Assembly (NCBI RefSeq): GCF_013032005.1
Contig: NZ_WQBE01000006.1
Coordinates: 62,001 to 126,000 of the forward strand
Source of the DNA: Ruegeria atlantica
Lineage (GTDB): Bacteria > Pseudomonadota > Alphaproteobacteria > Rhodobacterales > Rhodobacteraceae
Length of the DNA stretch: 64,000 nt
Direction: 5' to 3'
The position numbers were made by a program, and so were the translations under genes. This document shows positions 44,522-53,863 of the stretch, in pieces. How positions within the stretch are numbered: the first letter of the stretch is position 1; each line of letters opens with the position of its first letter. A model generated the notes under the pieces. That model made no database searches and was not told where the DNA came from. It saw nothing but the letters and a program-made list of their open reading frames with translations.

Positions 44522-44548
44522 AACGACCTGTTAACCAAACAGGTCGTT
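44522..44548 (+). promoter_or_regulatory. Hairpin at the comM start codon
   Basis: A perfect 11-bp stem (AACGACCTGTT / AACAGGTCGTT) with a 5-base loop ends one base before the comM ATG and hides the AGG that would act as ribosome site. It could limit translation initiation. No T tail follows, so it is not a normal terminator. Confidence 0.6.
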
Positions 44549-44549
44549 C

Positions 44550-46064
44550 ATGGTCGCCCGTTCTCATACCGTCGCTTTCCAAGGGGTTGATGCCCGCCCG
44601 GTCGAGGTGCAATGCGCCGTCTCGCCGGGCCTGCCCGCTTTTTCCATCGTAGGCCTGCCCGACAAGGCCGTGTCCGAGGCCCGCGACCGCGTCCGCAGCG
44701 CGCTGAGTTCGATGGCCATCGCGCTGCCGTCGAAACGGATCACCATCAACCTGTCCCCCGCTGACCTGCCCAAAGAAGGCAGCCATTTCGACCTGCCCAT
44801 CGCCGTCGCGCTGCTTTCGGCGTTGGAAATCATCCCGCCCGACGCCGCCGAAGGCGCGGTTTCGCTGGGCGAGTTGTCTCTGGACGGCTCGCTGGTTCCG
44901 GTCGTCGGTGCGCTGCCTGCCGCCATGACTGCCGCAGCCGAGGATCGCGCGTTGCTGTGCCCCCGAGCCTCCAGCGCCGAGGCGGCTTGGGTGGATGCCA
45001 CACAGGTCATCGGCGCGGGATCACTCGGCGATGTCGTACGCCATTTTTCGGGCCAGTCGCCCTTGCCTGCGGCCCAACCCGGCGAAGTGAACTTGGCGCC
45101 CAGCGCCCGCGATCTACGCGATGTAAAAGGGCAGGAACGGGCCAAGCGCGCGCTGGAGATCGCCGCCGCAGGCCGCCACCACCTGATCATGATCGGCACA
45201 CCCGGATCGGGTAAATCCATGCTCGCCGCGCGCCTGCCCGGTATTCTGCCGCCTCTGACCCCGACCGAGGCACTGGAAACTTCGATGATCCAATCTCTGT
45301 GCGGGTTGCTGGACGAAGGCGGCATCAGCCGCAGCCGTCCCTTTCGCGAACCCCACCATACCGCCTCTATGGCGGCGATCGTTGGGGGTGGCAAGGGCGC
45401 CAAGCCGGGCGAGATTTCCTTGGCTCATAATGGCGTTCTGTTCTTGGACGAATTTCCCGAATTCCCGCGCACCGTGCTGGAAACCCTGCGCCAACCTATC
45501 GAGACTGGCGAGGTTATGGTCGCGCGCGCAAATGCCCATGTGAAATACCCCTGCCGGTTCATGCTGGTGGCTGCAGCCAACCCCTGCAAATGTGGATATC
45601 TGACCGATCCCGCCCGCGCCTGTTCTCGCGCGCCTGTCTGCGGAGAGGACTATCTGGGCCGCATATCAGGCCCGCTGATGGATCGGTTTGATCTGCGGAT
45701 CGAGGTGCCCCCAGTCGGGTTCACCGATCTGGACCTGCCACCTTCCGGCGACAGTTCGGCGACCGTTGCAGCGCGCGTCGACCAGGCCCGCGCCATTCAG
45801 GCCGAACGGTTCCAGGACACGCCCGCTACGCGGCAGAATGCCGATGTTGAGGGTTCGATATTGGAAGAGATTGCCGCTCCGGATGCTGAAGGCAAAGAGT
45901 TGCTGCTGAAAGCCGCTGAACGGTTTGGCCTGTCAGCGCGTGCCTTTCACCGTATTTTAAGGGTCGCGCGCACGATTGCCGATCTCGATGGCGCACCAGA
46001 TGTCCGGCGTCCGCACGTGGCCGAGGCGCTGAGCTTTCGCATCAGCGCCAAGGTTGCCTCTTAA
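44550..46064 (+). CDS. comM: YifB/ComM family Mg-chelatase-like AAA+ ATPase
   Basis: Hexameric helicase that extends recombination of incoming single-stranded DNA during transformation. The 504-residue protein has the N-terminal Lon-like domain (about 1-170, [21 protein letters not shown]), the AAA+ core with Walker A G216-T-P-G-S-G-K-S223 and Walker [11 protein letters not shown], and the CxxxC zinc-like insert ([14 protein letters not shown]). In roseobacters it fits uptake of gene-transfer-agent DNA. Its stop overlaps the gshB stop on the other strand. Confidence 0.93.
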   Translation: MVARSHTVAFQGVDARPVEVQCAVSPGLPAFSIVGLPDKAVSEARDRVRSALSSMAIALPSKRITINLSPADLPKEGSHFDLPIAVALLSALEIIPPDAAEGAVSLGELSLDGSLVPVVGALPAAMTAAAEDRALLCPRASSAEAAWVDATQVIGAGSLGDVVRHFSGQSPLPAAQPGEVNLAPSARDLRDVKGQERAKRALEIAAAGRHHLIMIGTPGSGKSMLAARLPGILPPLTPTEALETSMIQSLCGLLDEGGISRSRPFREPHHTASMAAIVGGGKGAKPGEISLAHNGVLFLDEFPEFPRTVLETLRQPIETGEVMVARANAHVKYPCRFMLVAAANPCKCGYLTDPARACSRAPVCGEDYLGRISGPLMDRFDLRIEVPPVGFTDLDLPPSGDSSATVAARVDQARAIQAERFQDTPATRQNADVEGSILEEIAAPDAEGKELLLKAAERFGLSARAFHRILRVARTIADLDGAPDVRRPHVAEALSFRISAKVAS

Positions 46065-46993
46065 AGCCTGGCTTCAATGGCCTGCCAGATTTTTTCGGCG
46101 ATGTTCACACCGTCGAACCGCTCAAGCTCCTGAATGCCGGTGGGCGAGGTCACGTTGATCTCGGTCAGATAGTCTCCGATCACGTCGATCCCGACGAAAA
46201 TCTGGCCTTTTTCTTTCAGCAACGGGCCGATCGCCGCGCAAATCGCTCGGTCACGCTCGGACAGGCCGATCTTTTCGGGCCGCCCCCCAACATGCATGTT
46301 TGACCGTGTCTCACCCTTCGCCGGAACACGATTGATCGCGCCCACGGCCTCGCCATCCACAAGGATCACGCGCTTGTCGCCGTTGCTGACATCGGGTAGG
46401 AATTTCTGCACGATCAATGGCTCGCGCGAGAAGCCTGTAAACAGCTCGTGCAGAGAGGTCAGGTTGCGGTCATTCGCATCAAGCCGGAACACGCCCGCGC
46501 CACCGTTGCCATAGAGTGGCTTCAGAATGACATCGCCGTGCTTTTCCTTGAACGCTTTGATGGTTTGCAGATCACGCGCGATCGTGGTTGGCGGGGTCAG
46601 GTCAGGGAAATCCAGAACCAGCAGCTTTTCGGGGTAATTCCGCACCCAAAACGGATCATTGACCACCAACACCTGCCCTTTGAGACGATCCAGCAGATGA
46701 GTCGAGGTGATATAATGCATATCGAACGGAGGGTCCTGACGCAGCCAGATCACGTCGAACTCGGCCAAATCCACCTCGCGTTCCGGGCCCAGCTCGGCCG
46801 GGTTGTCTGCCACACGCTGCACTTTCATGTCCTGACCGCGCGCGGTGATCCGCCCCTCTTGATAGGCCAACTGGTCCGGGCTGTAGAAAAACAGCATATG
46901 CCCGCGCGCCTGTGCTTCTTCGGCAAGACGGAATGAGCTGTCTGCGTTGATATCCACGGCCCCGATCGGGTCCATCTGAAAGGCGATTTTCAT
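46061..46993 (-). CDS. gshB: Glutathione synthetase
   Basis: ATP-grasp ligase adding glycine to gamma-glutamylcysteine. The 310-residue protein shows the family start [32 protein letters not shown], the flexible-loop region [34 protein letters not shown] and the C-terminal [14 protein letters not shown]. It is next to yraN and rsmI on the same strand. The gamma-glutamylcyclotransferase-like gene elsewhere in the window could act downstream in glutathione turnover. Confidence 0.95.
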   Translation of the reverse strand: MKIAFQMDPIGAVDINADSSFRLAEEAQARGHMLFFYSPDQLAYQEGRITARGQDMKVQRVADNPAELGPEREVDLAEFDVIWLRQDPPFDMHYITSTHLLDRLKGQVLVVNDPFWVRNYPEKLLVLDFPDLTPPTTIARDLQTIKAFKEKHGDVILKPLYGNGGAGVFRLDANDRNLTSLHELFTGFSREPLIVQKFLPDVSNGDKRVILVDGEAVGAINRVPAKGETRSNMHVGGRPEKIGLSERDRAICAAIGPLLKEKGQIFVGIDVIGDYLTEINVTSPTGIQELERFDGVNIAEKIWQAIEARL

Positions 46994-47060
46994 GGCGTGT
47001 CCCTCAGTTTCACGCCAGATACATGGCCCAGAGGGGCCGAGGGTTCAATGGGTGTCAGGC

Positions 47061-47426
47061 CTAACCAAACGCGTTTTCGATGATTTGAACAGCCCCCGTG
47101 GCATCCACCAACGCCGCGTCAAACCGAACATTTGTCAGCTGCCCGCCCGGTTCCGTTTCCAGAAATTGCGCTGCCGAGGTGAAAATCCGGTCAATCTGCC
47201 GCTGGCTAATCCGCGCTGCGGCCATGTCGAAACTGGTGCTTTTCTTGACTTCGATGAACACAAGCCCGTCACTGCCCCGGGCTATCAGATCGATCTCACC
47301 GCCTGCGCCGCGCCAGCGATGATGCGCGATTTTGAAACCCCTACGTTCATAGTCGGCTGCGACCTGCAACTCTGCCGCCTGTCCGGCATGGTAGGAAACC
47401 GAACTTCGGACAGATCGCGAGGTCAT
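47061..47426 (-). CDS. yraN: YraN family protein (UPF0102)
   Basis: A 121-residue protein of the restriction-endonuclease-like fold, usually encoded beside rsmI. The core motif (RGFKIAHHRWRGAGGEIDLIARGSDGLVFIEVKK) has the E-x-D...E-x-K pattern of PD-(D/E)xK nucleases, with D at GEIDLI and EVKK as the metal-binding and catalytic residues. The substrate is unknown. It ends 67 bases before gshB and begins 1 base after the rsmI stop. Confidence 0.9.
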   Translation of the reverse strand: MTSRSVRSSVSYHAGQAAELQVAADYERRGFKIAHHRWRGAGGEIDLIARGSDGLVFIEVKKSTSFDMAAARISQRQIDRIFTSAAQFLETEPGGQLTNVRFDAALVDATGAVQIIENAFG

Positions 47427-47427
47427 G

Positions 47428-48285
47428 TCATCCCTTTCCCAATTTCAACGCCTTTTGATAAATCGGACGGCGCGGTAGTTTGTACATCTGCGACACCAGA
47501 TCCGCCGCATCACGCACCGAATGGGTTTCCAAGGCGCGCGTCAAAGCCTCTTCTATGTCGGATTCGTTAACAGATTCCGAATGACCCCGGTCAACCAGAA
47601 GAACAATTTCACCTTTGACCGTCTGTCCTTGCAGGGCAGTGGCCAGTTCACCCAACGAGCCGCGCCGGATTTCTTCGAACTTTTTCGTCAACTCACGGCA
47701 CATCGCGGCCTGGCGGTCTTCACCCAACACCTCGGCCAAATCCGACAAGCATGCCGCCACGCGCTTGGGCGATTCGTAAAACACCAGCGTGCCGGGTACA
47801 TCCCGCAACGCCTCGATCCGCGTCCGGCGCGCGCCGGTTGCGTTGGGCAAGAAACCCGCGAAAAAAAACGCGTCCGTCGGCAACCCCGCCAGCGTCAGGG
47901 CCATCAATGCCGCCGACGGCCCCGGCGCACAGGTCACCATATGCCCGGCCTCGGCCGCCTGCCGCCCCAGATCATAACCCGGATCGGCAATCAGCGGCAT
48001 TCCGGCCTCGGACGCATAAGCAACCGATTTCCCTTCGGCCAGAGCATCCAGAATTTTGCCGCGTGCCCCCGCGCCGCTGTGGTCGTGATAAGCCAGAATG
48101 CGCCGCCCTTCGAGCGGGACGCCATGAATCTCCATCAACCGCCGCAGGCTGCGAGTGTCTTCGGCGGCAATCACATCGGCCGAGGCCAGCACGTCCAGCG
48201 CCCTGAGCGTGATATCGCGCGCTGTTCCAATCGGAGTGGCAACAAAATACAGGCCGGTGCCCAATCTGACTTTTTGGAAATTCAA
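47428..48285 (-). CDS. rsmI: 16S rRNA (cytidine(1402)-2'-O)-methyltransferase
   Basis: SAM-dependent ribose methylase that modifies C1402 in the decoding centre. The 285-residue protein starts with the tetrapyrrole-methylase-fold signature YFVATPIGTARDITLRALDVLASADVIAAEDTR and has the GMPLIADPGYDLGR and PGPSAALMAL substrate/cofactor loops. The C-terminal SGR/helical part with ALTRALETHSVRDAADLVSQ is normal. yraN follows on the same strand, and the LpoA-like gene lies divergent on the other side, as in many proteobacteria. Confidence 0.95.
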   Translation of the reverse strand: MNFQKVRLGTGLYFVATPIGTARDITLRALDVLASADVIAAEDTRSLRRLMEIHGVPLEGRRILAYHDHSGAGARGKILDALAEGKSVAYASEAGMPLIADPGYDLGRQAAEAGHMVTCAPGPSAALMALTLAGLPTDAFFFAGFLPNATGARRTRIEALRDVPGTLVFYESPKRVAACLSDLAEVLGEDRQAAMCRELTKKFEEIRRGSLGELATALQGQTVKGEIVLLVDRGHSESVNESDIEEALTRALETHSVRDAADLVSQMYKLPRRPIYQKALKLGKG

Positions 48286-48373
48286 AGCTGGACCCTCACA
48301 GCGTGACGTTTATTATCGCGACCCAATAGATTGGCGGCATCTCAAGCCGCCGGGACAGGGAGTTTTCATTCAG

Positions 48374-49546
48374 ATGTTTACCGTTTGCAAGCCCGTTCGC
48401 AAACTGGCGCGCACCGCCGCCGTACTGGCAACCGCCACATTTCTGGCCGCCTGCGACGTCAGCACCATCGGCGGAGGTCCGTCGATCAACACATCCGACC
48501 CCGTGCCTGTTGCCCTCTTGGTCCCTGCCGGATCGGGGCAGGCCGGTGATGCGGCGCTGGCACGCAGCTTGGAAAACGCAGCCCGGCTGGCCATGTCGGA
48601 TTTGCAAAATGTTCAAATCGATCTGCGCGTTTATGACACGCGGGGCAGTTCGAATACGGCTGCGGCGGTTGCGCAGCAGGCGGTGGCAGACGGGGCGAAG
48701 ATCATCCTAGGTCCGGTCTATGCGCAGGCTGCAAACTCTGCAGGCATTGCGGCGCTGAGCAGCAACGTCAACGTGTTGTCCTTCTCGAACAACACCAGCA
48801 TTGCAGGTGGCAATGTCTTTGTTCTGGGATACACATTCGAAAATACAGCCAACCGCCTGGTCAATTTTGCCGGATCGCAAGGCAAATCGAACATGGTCAT
48901 CGTTCACAGCAACGATGCTGCGGGCCAGTTGGGTCAAACCGCCATTGCCAATGCGCTAGCTGGCAGCCGCGTGAACAATGCAGGATCGGTGGGGTATGAC
49001 CGTTCGCAGCAGGGCGTCATCAATTCGGTTCCCTCAGTTAAAGCAACCGTCGATGCGTCCGGCGCAGATTCCTTATTCCTGACCTCGACCACAGTTGGCG
49101 CATTGCCGCTATTCTCACAGTTGCTGCCCGAAGCCGGCGTTTCTACAACAAACACACAGTTTATTGGTTTGACGCGCTGGAATATCCCACCGCAAACATT
49201 GGACTTGCCCGGTGTACAAGGTGGTTGGTTTGCACTGCCGGACCAATCAAAAGCCCAAGCTTACCGGCAGCGGTACAACAATACTTATGGTGAGGCTCCA
49301 CACCCCAACAGCGGGTTGGCCTATGACGGTATTGCCGCAATCGCCGCACTTGTCAGCCAGGGTAAATCCAACGCTCTGACCGCTTCGGCGCTGACGCAAA
49401 ACGCCGGTTTCCAGGGCGTTGGCGGTATCTTCCGCCTGCGGCCGAACGGTACGAATGAACGCGGTCTGGCTGTCGCCACGATCCAGAATAAACAGGTAGT
49501 AGTGATTGACCCTGCCCCACAAAGCTTCACAGGCGCCGGTTTCTGA
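48374..49546 (+). CDS. LpoA-like lipoprotein, penicillin-binding protein activator
   Basis: A 390-residue lipoprotein: signal peptide with lipobox FLAAC and lipidated C27, then a periplasmic-binding-protein type I fold (about residues 40-385). The fold resembles branched-chain amino-acid receptors but belongs to the LpoA C-domain group that activates PBP1A from outside. Conserved synteny (rsmI, lpoA, yraN) supports this. The N-terminal TPR part of enterobacterial LpoA is missing, which is usual in alphaproteobacteria. The start at 48374 has AGGGAG about 12 bases upstream. Its end overlaps the glnD start. Confidence 0.85.
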   Translation: MFTVCKPVRKLARTAAVLATATFLAACDVSTIGGGPSINTSDPVPVALLVPAGSGQAGDAALARSLENAARLAMSDLQNVQIDLRVYDTRGSSNTAAAVAQQAVADGAKIILGPVYAQAANSAGIAALSSNVNVLSFSNNTSIAGGNVFVLGYTFENTANRLVNFAGSQGKSNMVIVHSNDAAGQLGQTAIANALAGSRVNNAGSVGYDRSQQGVINSVPSVKATVDASGADSLFLTSTTVGALPLFSQLLPEAGVSTTNTQFIGLTRWNIPPQTLDLPGVQGGWFALPDQSKAQAYRQRYNNTYGEAPHPNSGLAYDGIAAIAALVSQGKSNALTASALTQNAGFQGVGGIFRLRPNGTNERGLAVATIQNKQVVVIDPAPQSFTGAGF

Positions 49547-52325
49547 GAAAACGGGTTTGAAGCTCACCCCCAGGGGTGAGCTGATCTGCCCGGCGGATGA
49601 AATTTTCGACAGCGCCGCCGTCATGGCACAGCTGTCGGAGGCCTTTGACAAGACCTCGGACAATGCTGCGCGGCGCAATGAGACCGTGCGTATCCTGCGT
49701 GACGCCCAGAAAGCCGGGCGTCAGGCCATTGCCGATGCCTTTGCCGAACGCCCGTTTGATGCGCGGCCGCTGACCCATTCCTACACCTATCTGACCGATG
49801 GGCTGGTCTGTACCGCCATGAAGGTATCCAGCGAGGATCTGCACCCTCTGGCCACCCCGACACAGGGGGAAAGGATCGCAGTGCTGGCGGTGGGCGGCTA
49901 CGGGCGCGGGGAAATGGCACCGTCCTCTGATGTCGACCTGCTGTTCCTGACGCCCTACAAAATCACCGCCTGGGCCGAGAGCGTAATTGAATCCATGCTG
50001 TATATCCTGTGGGATTTGCGGCTGAAGGTTGGCCATGCGTCCCGCACGATCAGGGATTGTCTGCGCCTTGGGGCCGAGGACTTCACCATCCGCACTTCCA
50101 TGCTGGAGCATCGTTTTCTGGCGGGGGACAGCAAACTGGCCGCCGAGCTGGACAACCGCCTGAAGGCTGACCTGTTCAAAGGCAGCGAGCGAGAGTTCAT
50201 CGAAGCCAAATTGCAGGAACGCGATGAGCGTCACCAAAAACAGGGTGAGCGCTATATGGTCGAGCCCAATGTCAAAGAAGGCAAAGGCGGGCTGCGCGAT
50301 CTGCAATCGCTCTACTGGATCGCGAAATACATCTATGGCGTTCAGGATGTGGCTGAACTGGTGCCTCTGGGCCTGTTTACGCCCGAAGAGTTTAAAACAT
50401 TCGTAAAGGCCGAGGATTTCCTGTGGGCCGTCCGTTCGCATCTGCATCTGATCACCAGACGCCCGACCGAACAACTGACCTTTGACCTGCAAGTCGAGGT
50501 GGCCGACCGGATGGGTTATGAAGACCGGGCCGGGCGCCGCGCGGTCGAAGTGTTCATGCAGCGCTATTTCCGCGAGGCCACTTATGTCGGGGAATTGACG
50601 CGTATTTTCCTGACCAAGCTGGAAGCCTCGCATATGAAAGGTGAGGCCCTGCTTGAACGCATCTTCCGTCGCCGACCGCGGGTCAAGGCGGGCTATAGGG
50701 TGGTGCATGGTCGTCTGGACGTGGCCGATCCCGAGAAATTCCTTGCCGACAAAGTGAACCTGCTGCGTCTGTTCGAAGAAGGTTTGCGCACCGGCATGCT
50801 GATCCACCCAGACGCGATGCGGTTGGTGACCGCGAACCTGGACCTGATCGACGAAGATATGCGCGAAAACCGCGAGGCGCGGCGCATCTTCCTTGATCTG
50901 ATGCTGAAACACGGCAACCCCGAACGTGCCCTGCGGCGGATGAACGAACTGGGGGTGCTGTCCGCATTTCTGCCCGAGTTCGAGCCCATCGTGGCGATGA
51001 TGCAATTCAACATGTATCACAGCTATACGGTGGACGAGCACACCATCCAATGTATCGTCAACCTCGCCCAGATCGAACGCGGAGAACTGATTGAACCGCT
51101 GCCGCTGGTGTCGTCCATTCTGAAAGGCGGTGTGAACCGCAAGGTGCTGTATGTTGCGTTGTTGTTGCATGACATCGCCAAGGGACGACCCGAAGATCAC
51201 TCGATCCTCGGCGCGCAAATCGCCCGTAAGGTTGCGCCCCGGCTTGGGCTGAACAAAGCGGACTCGGAAACCGTGGAATGGCTGGTCCGCTATCATCTGC
51301 TGATGTCGGACATGGCGCAAAAGCGCGACATCTCAGACCCGCGCACTGTGCGCGATTTTGCCAAAGCGGTGAAAACGGTCAAACGGCTGGACCTGCTGAC
51401 GGTTCTGACAGTCTGCGATATTCGCGGGGTCGGGCCGAACACGTGGAACAACTGGAAAGCCACCCTTTTGCGCGCCCTGCACGCCGAAACCAAGCGCGCG
51501 CTTGAAACCGGGATGGAGGACCTCAACCGCGCCAATCGCGGGACCGAGGCCAAAAAAGCCCTGCGTGCCGCGTTGTCGAATTGGTCCAAGGCGGACCTAA
51601 AGGTCGAAACCGGGCGGCACTATGCGCCGTACTGGCAGGGCCTGAACCTGCACACCCAAGTCGAGTTTGCCGAGATGCTGCGGGCGCTGGAACACAGCGG
51701 TGATCCGGGTGAGGTAGAAATCCGCATGCAACCGGACGAAGACCGGGACGCCACGCGGGCCTGTTTCGCAATGGGCGATCACCCCGGTATCTTTGCGCGA
51801 ATTGCGGGTGCTCTGGCGCTGGTCGGGGCCAACGTGGTGGATGCGCGCAGCTACACCACCAAAGACGGTTATGTAACCGATGCCTTCTGGATTCAGGACA
51901 CCGAAGGCCACCCGTTCGAGGCCAGCCGCCTGCCACGCCTGGCCCAGATGATCCGAAAGACACTCAAGGGTGAGGTGGTTGCCCGCGATGCGCTGAAATC
52001 GCGCGACAAGATCAAGAAACGCGAACGCGCCTTTAACGTGCCGACCCATATCACCTTTGATAATGATGGGTCCGAGATTTACACGATCATCGAGGTCGAT
52101 ACCCGCGACCGTCCGGGTCTGCTCTATGACCTGACCCGAACGTTGGCCGCGGCCAATGTCTATATCGCCAACGCAGTGATCGCGACCTATGGCGAACAGG
52201 TGGTCGACACCTTTTACGTCAAGGACATGTTTGGTCTAAAATACCATGCGGAAGGCAAACAGCGCACGCTTGAAACCAAACTGCGCAAAGCCATCACCGA
52301 AGGCGCCGAGCGCGCGGCCTCATGA
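49506..52325 (+). CDS. glnD: [Protein-PII] uridylyltransferase/uridylyl-removing enzyme
   Basis: Central nitrogen sensor that uridylylates or deuridylylates PII proteins according to glutamine. The 939-residue length is typical. It has the nucleotidyltransferase motif GGYGRGEMAPSSDVDLLFL with the DxD, an HD hydrolase domain (LLLHDIAKG), and two C-terminal ACT domains (DHPGIFARIAGALAL and RPGLLYDLTRTLAA). The start is uncertain: the TTG at 49506 overlaps the lipoprotein gene by 41 bases, and a TTG at 49557 is an alternative. murJ overlaps its stop. Confidence 0.95.
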   Translation: MTLPHKASQAPVSEKTGLKLTPRGELICPADEIFDSAAVMAQLSEAFDKTSDNAARRNETVRILRDAQKAGRQAIADAFAERPFDARPLTHSYTYLTDGLVCTAMKVSSEDLHPLATPTQGERIAVLAVGGYGRGEMAPSSDVDLLFLTPYKITAWAESVIESMLYILWDLRLKVGHASRTIRDCLRLGAEDFTIRTSMLEHRFLAGDSKLAAELDNRLKADLFKGSEREFIEAKLQERDERHQKQGERYMVEPNVKEGKGGLRDLQSLYWIAKYIYGVQDVAELVPLGLFTPEEFKTFVKAEDFLWAVRSHLHLITRRPTEQLTFDLQVEVADRMGYEDRAGRRAVEVFMQRYFREATYVGELTRIFLTKLEASHMKGEALLERIFRRRPRVKAGYRVVHGRLDVADPEKFLADKVNLLRLFEEGLRTGMLIHPDAMRLVTANLDLIDEDMRENREARRIFLDLMLKHGNPERALRRMNELGVLSAFLPEFEPIVAMMQFNMYHSYTVDEHTIQCIVNLAQIERGELIEPLPLVSSILKGGVNRKVLYVALLLHDIAKGRPEDHSILGAQIARKVAPRLGLNKADSETVEWLVRYHLLMSDMAQKRDISDPRTVRDFAKAVKTVKRLDLLTVLTVCDIRGVGPNTWNNWKATLLRALHAETKRALETGMEDLNRANRGTEAKKALRAALSNWSKADLKVETGRHYAPYWQGLNLHTQVEFAEMLRALEHSGDPGEVEIRMQPDEDRDATRACFAMGDHPGIFARIAGALALVGANVVDARSYTTKDGYVTDAFWIQDTEGHPFEASRLPRLAQMIRKTLKGEVVARDALKSRDKIKKRERAFNVPTHITFDNDGSEIYTIIEVDTRDRPGLLYDLTRTLAAANVYIANAVIATYGEQVVDTFYVKDMFGLKYHAEGKQRTLETKLRKAITEGAERAAS

Positions 52326-53863
52326 AGCAGATCCGGTTGTTTTCAGGCCTGTTCACGGTCGGGTTCTGGACGCTGGCCAGCCGGATTCTGGGCTTTTTGC
52401 GGGAAATCCTGCTGACGGCTTATATCGGTCCGGGTCCGGTGATGGATGCTTTTGTCGCGGCCTTCCGTCTGCCAAACATGTTCCGCCGTTTCTTTGCCGA
52501 AGGCGCGTTCAACGCGGCCTTTGTGCCGATGTTTTCCAAGCGGCTGGAAGGCGAGGAAAACGCCCAAGGCTTTGCGCAGGACGCCTTCAATCTGTTGGCC
52601 GTGGCGGTGCTGGCGCTGGTCGGGCTGGCAATGGTGTTCATGCCCGCGCTGGTCTGGATCACGGCCGAAGGGTTTCACGGTGATGAACGGTTCGATCTGG
52701 CCGTGGACTATGGATATGTGGTGTTCCCTTACATCCTGTTCATGTCGCTGGCAGCGCTGTTCTCGGGTGTTTTGAACGCCACGGGTCGCTTTGCCGCCGC
52801 CGCCGCCGCACCCGTATTGCTGAACATCTTTGCCTGCACGGCCCTGATCGCCGGGGCAGCCGCTGGAGGCGAGGTGATCCGTTGGCTGATCGCAGTCATT
52901 CCCTTGGCCGGGGTCGCACAGCTGGCGCTGGTCTGGGTGGCGACCGAGCGTGCAGGCATTCGCATCCGGCCCGGCCTGCCGAAGCTCAGCCCCGAGATGC
53001 GCCGCATGGTGCGCATCGCCGTTCCGGCGGCACTGGCAATGGGCGTCACTCAGATCAATCTGGTGGTGGGGCAATTGGTAGCCTCGAAAACCGAAAAGGC
53101 GATCAGTTGGCTGTTCGCGGCTGACCGGTTGTATCAACTGCCGCTGGGCGTGGTGGGCATTGCCGTCGGCATCGTGCTGCTGCCCGATCTGTCCCGCCGC
53201 CTGCGCGCCGGGGACAAGGACGGCGCCCGCAACGCATTTTCCCGCGCAGGTGAGTTCACGCTGTTGCTGACCATACCGTCGACCGTGGCGTTTGTGATCC
53301 TGCCAAACCCGATGGTCTCGGTCCTGTTCGAACGTGGCCAATTCAGCGCCGAGGACACCGCGGCCACAGCGCTGGCAGTGGCAATTTACGGAATCGGCCT
53401 GCCTGCCTTCATGCTGCAAAAGCTGCTGCAGCCGCTCTATTTCGCGCGTGAGGATACGCGGTCCCCGTTCCGCTATGCCGTGGTTGCAATGGTCGTAAAC
53501 GCCGGGCTGGCCTTTGGACTTTACCCGTTGGTGGGATGGATCGCACCGGCCATTGCGGCGTCGGCTGCCGGGTGGGCTATGGTCGGTCTGCTGATCCTCG
53601 GCGCGCGACGCATGGGTGAAGAGGCGCGGTTCGACGACCGCTTCAAACACCGGGCATGGCGCATCGTGGCCGCGTCGCTGGGGATGGGTGCCGTTCTATA
53701 CGCCGCCATTCATCTATTCGGCTGGGCATTCGAACTGTCCGGCTGGCGTTATCTGGCGCTGATCATCCTGATCAAGATTGCCGCGGCCACCTATTTCTTT
53801 CTGGGCCACCTGTTTGGCGCTTTCGAGGTGTCAGAGTTCCGCAAAGCCTTGCGTCGGTCGTGA
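52322..53863 (+). CDS. murJ: Lipid II flippase MurJ
   Basis: Flips undecaprenyl-linked peptidoglycan precursor across the inner membrane. The 513-residue protein has about 14 hydrophobic segments and the MviN signatures GFLREILLTAYIGPGPVMDAF, RLPNMFRRFFAEGAFNAAFVPMF and the ISWLFAADRLYQLPLGVVGIAVG block. The start overlaps the glnD stop (ATGA), a common glnD-murJ coupling in alphaproteobacteria. Its stop touches the stop of the convergent rhomboid gene. Confidence 0.96.
   Translation: MKQIRLFSGLFTVGFWTLASRILGFLREILLTAYIGPGPVMDAFVAAFRLPNMFRRFFAEGAFNAAFVPMFSKRLEGEENAQGFAQDAFNLLAVAVLALVGLAMVFMPALVWITAEGFHGDERFDLAVDYGYVVFPYILFMSLAALFSGVLNATGRFAAAAAAPVLLNIFACTALIAGAAAGGEVIRWLIAVIPLAGVAQLALVWVATERAGIRIRPGLPKLSPEMRRMVRIAVPAALAMGVTQINLVVGQLVASKTEKAISWLFAADRLYQLPLGVVGIAVGIVLLPDLSRRLRAGDKDGARNAFSRAGEFTLLLTIPSTVAFVILPNPMVSVLFERGQFSAEDTAATALAVAIYGIGLPAFMLQKLLQPLYFAREDTRSPFRYAVVAMVVNAGLAFGLYPLVGWIAPAIAASAAGWAMVGLLILGARRMGEEARFDDRFKHRAWRIVAASLGMGAVLYAAIHLFGWAFELSGWRYLALIILIKIAAATYFFLGHLFGAFEVSEFRKALRRS

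Noticed and set aside
49527..51320. A 597-codon minus-strand open frame
   Set aside because: Antisense to glnD, whose family motifs are complete. The reverse frame has no recognisable motif.
52343..53650. A 435-codon minus-strand open frame
   Set aside because: Antisense to murJ. The translation is rich in His, Gln, Arg and Gly with no domain.
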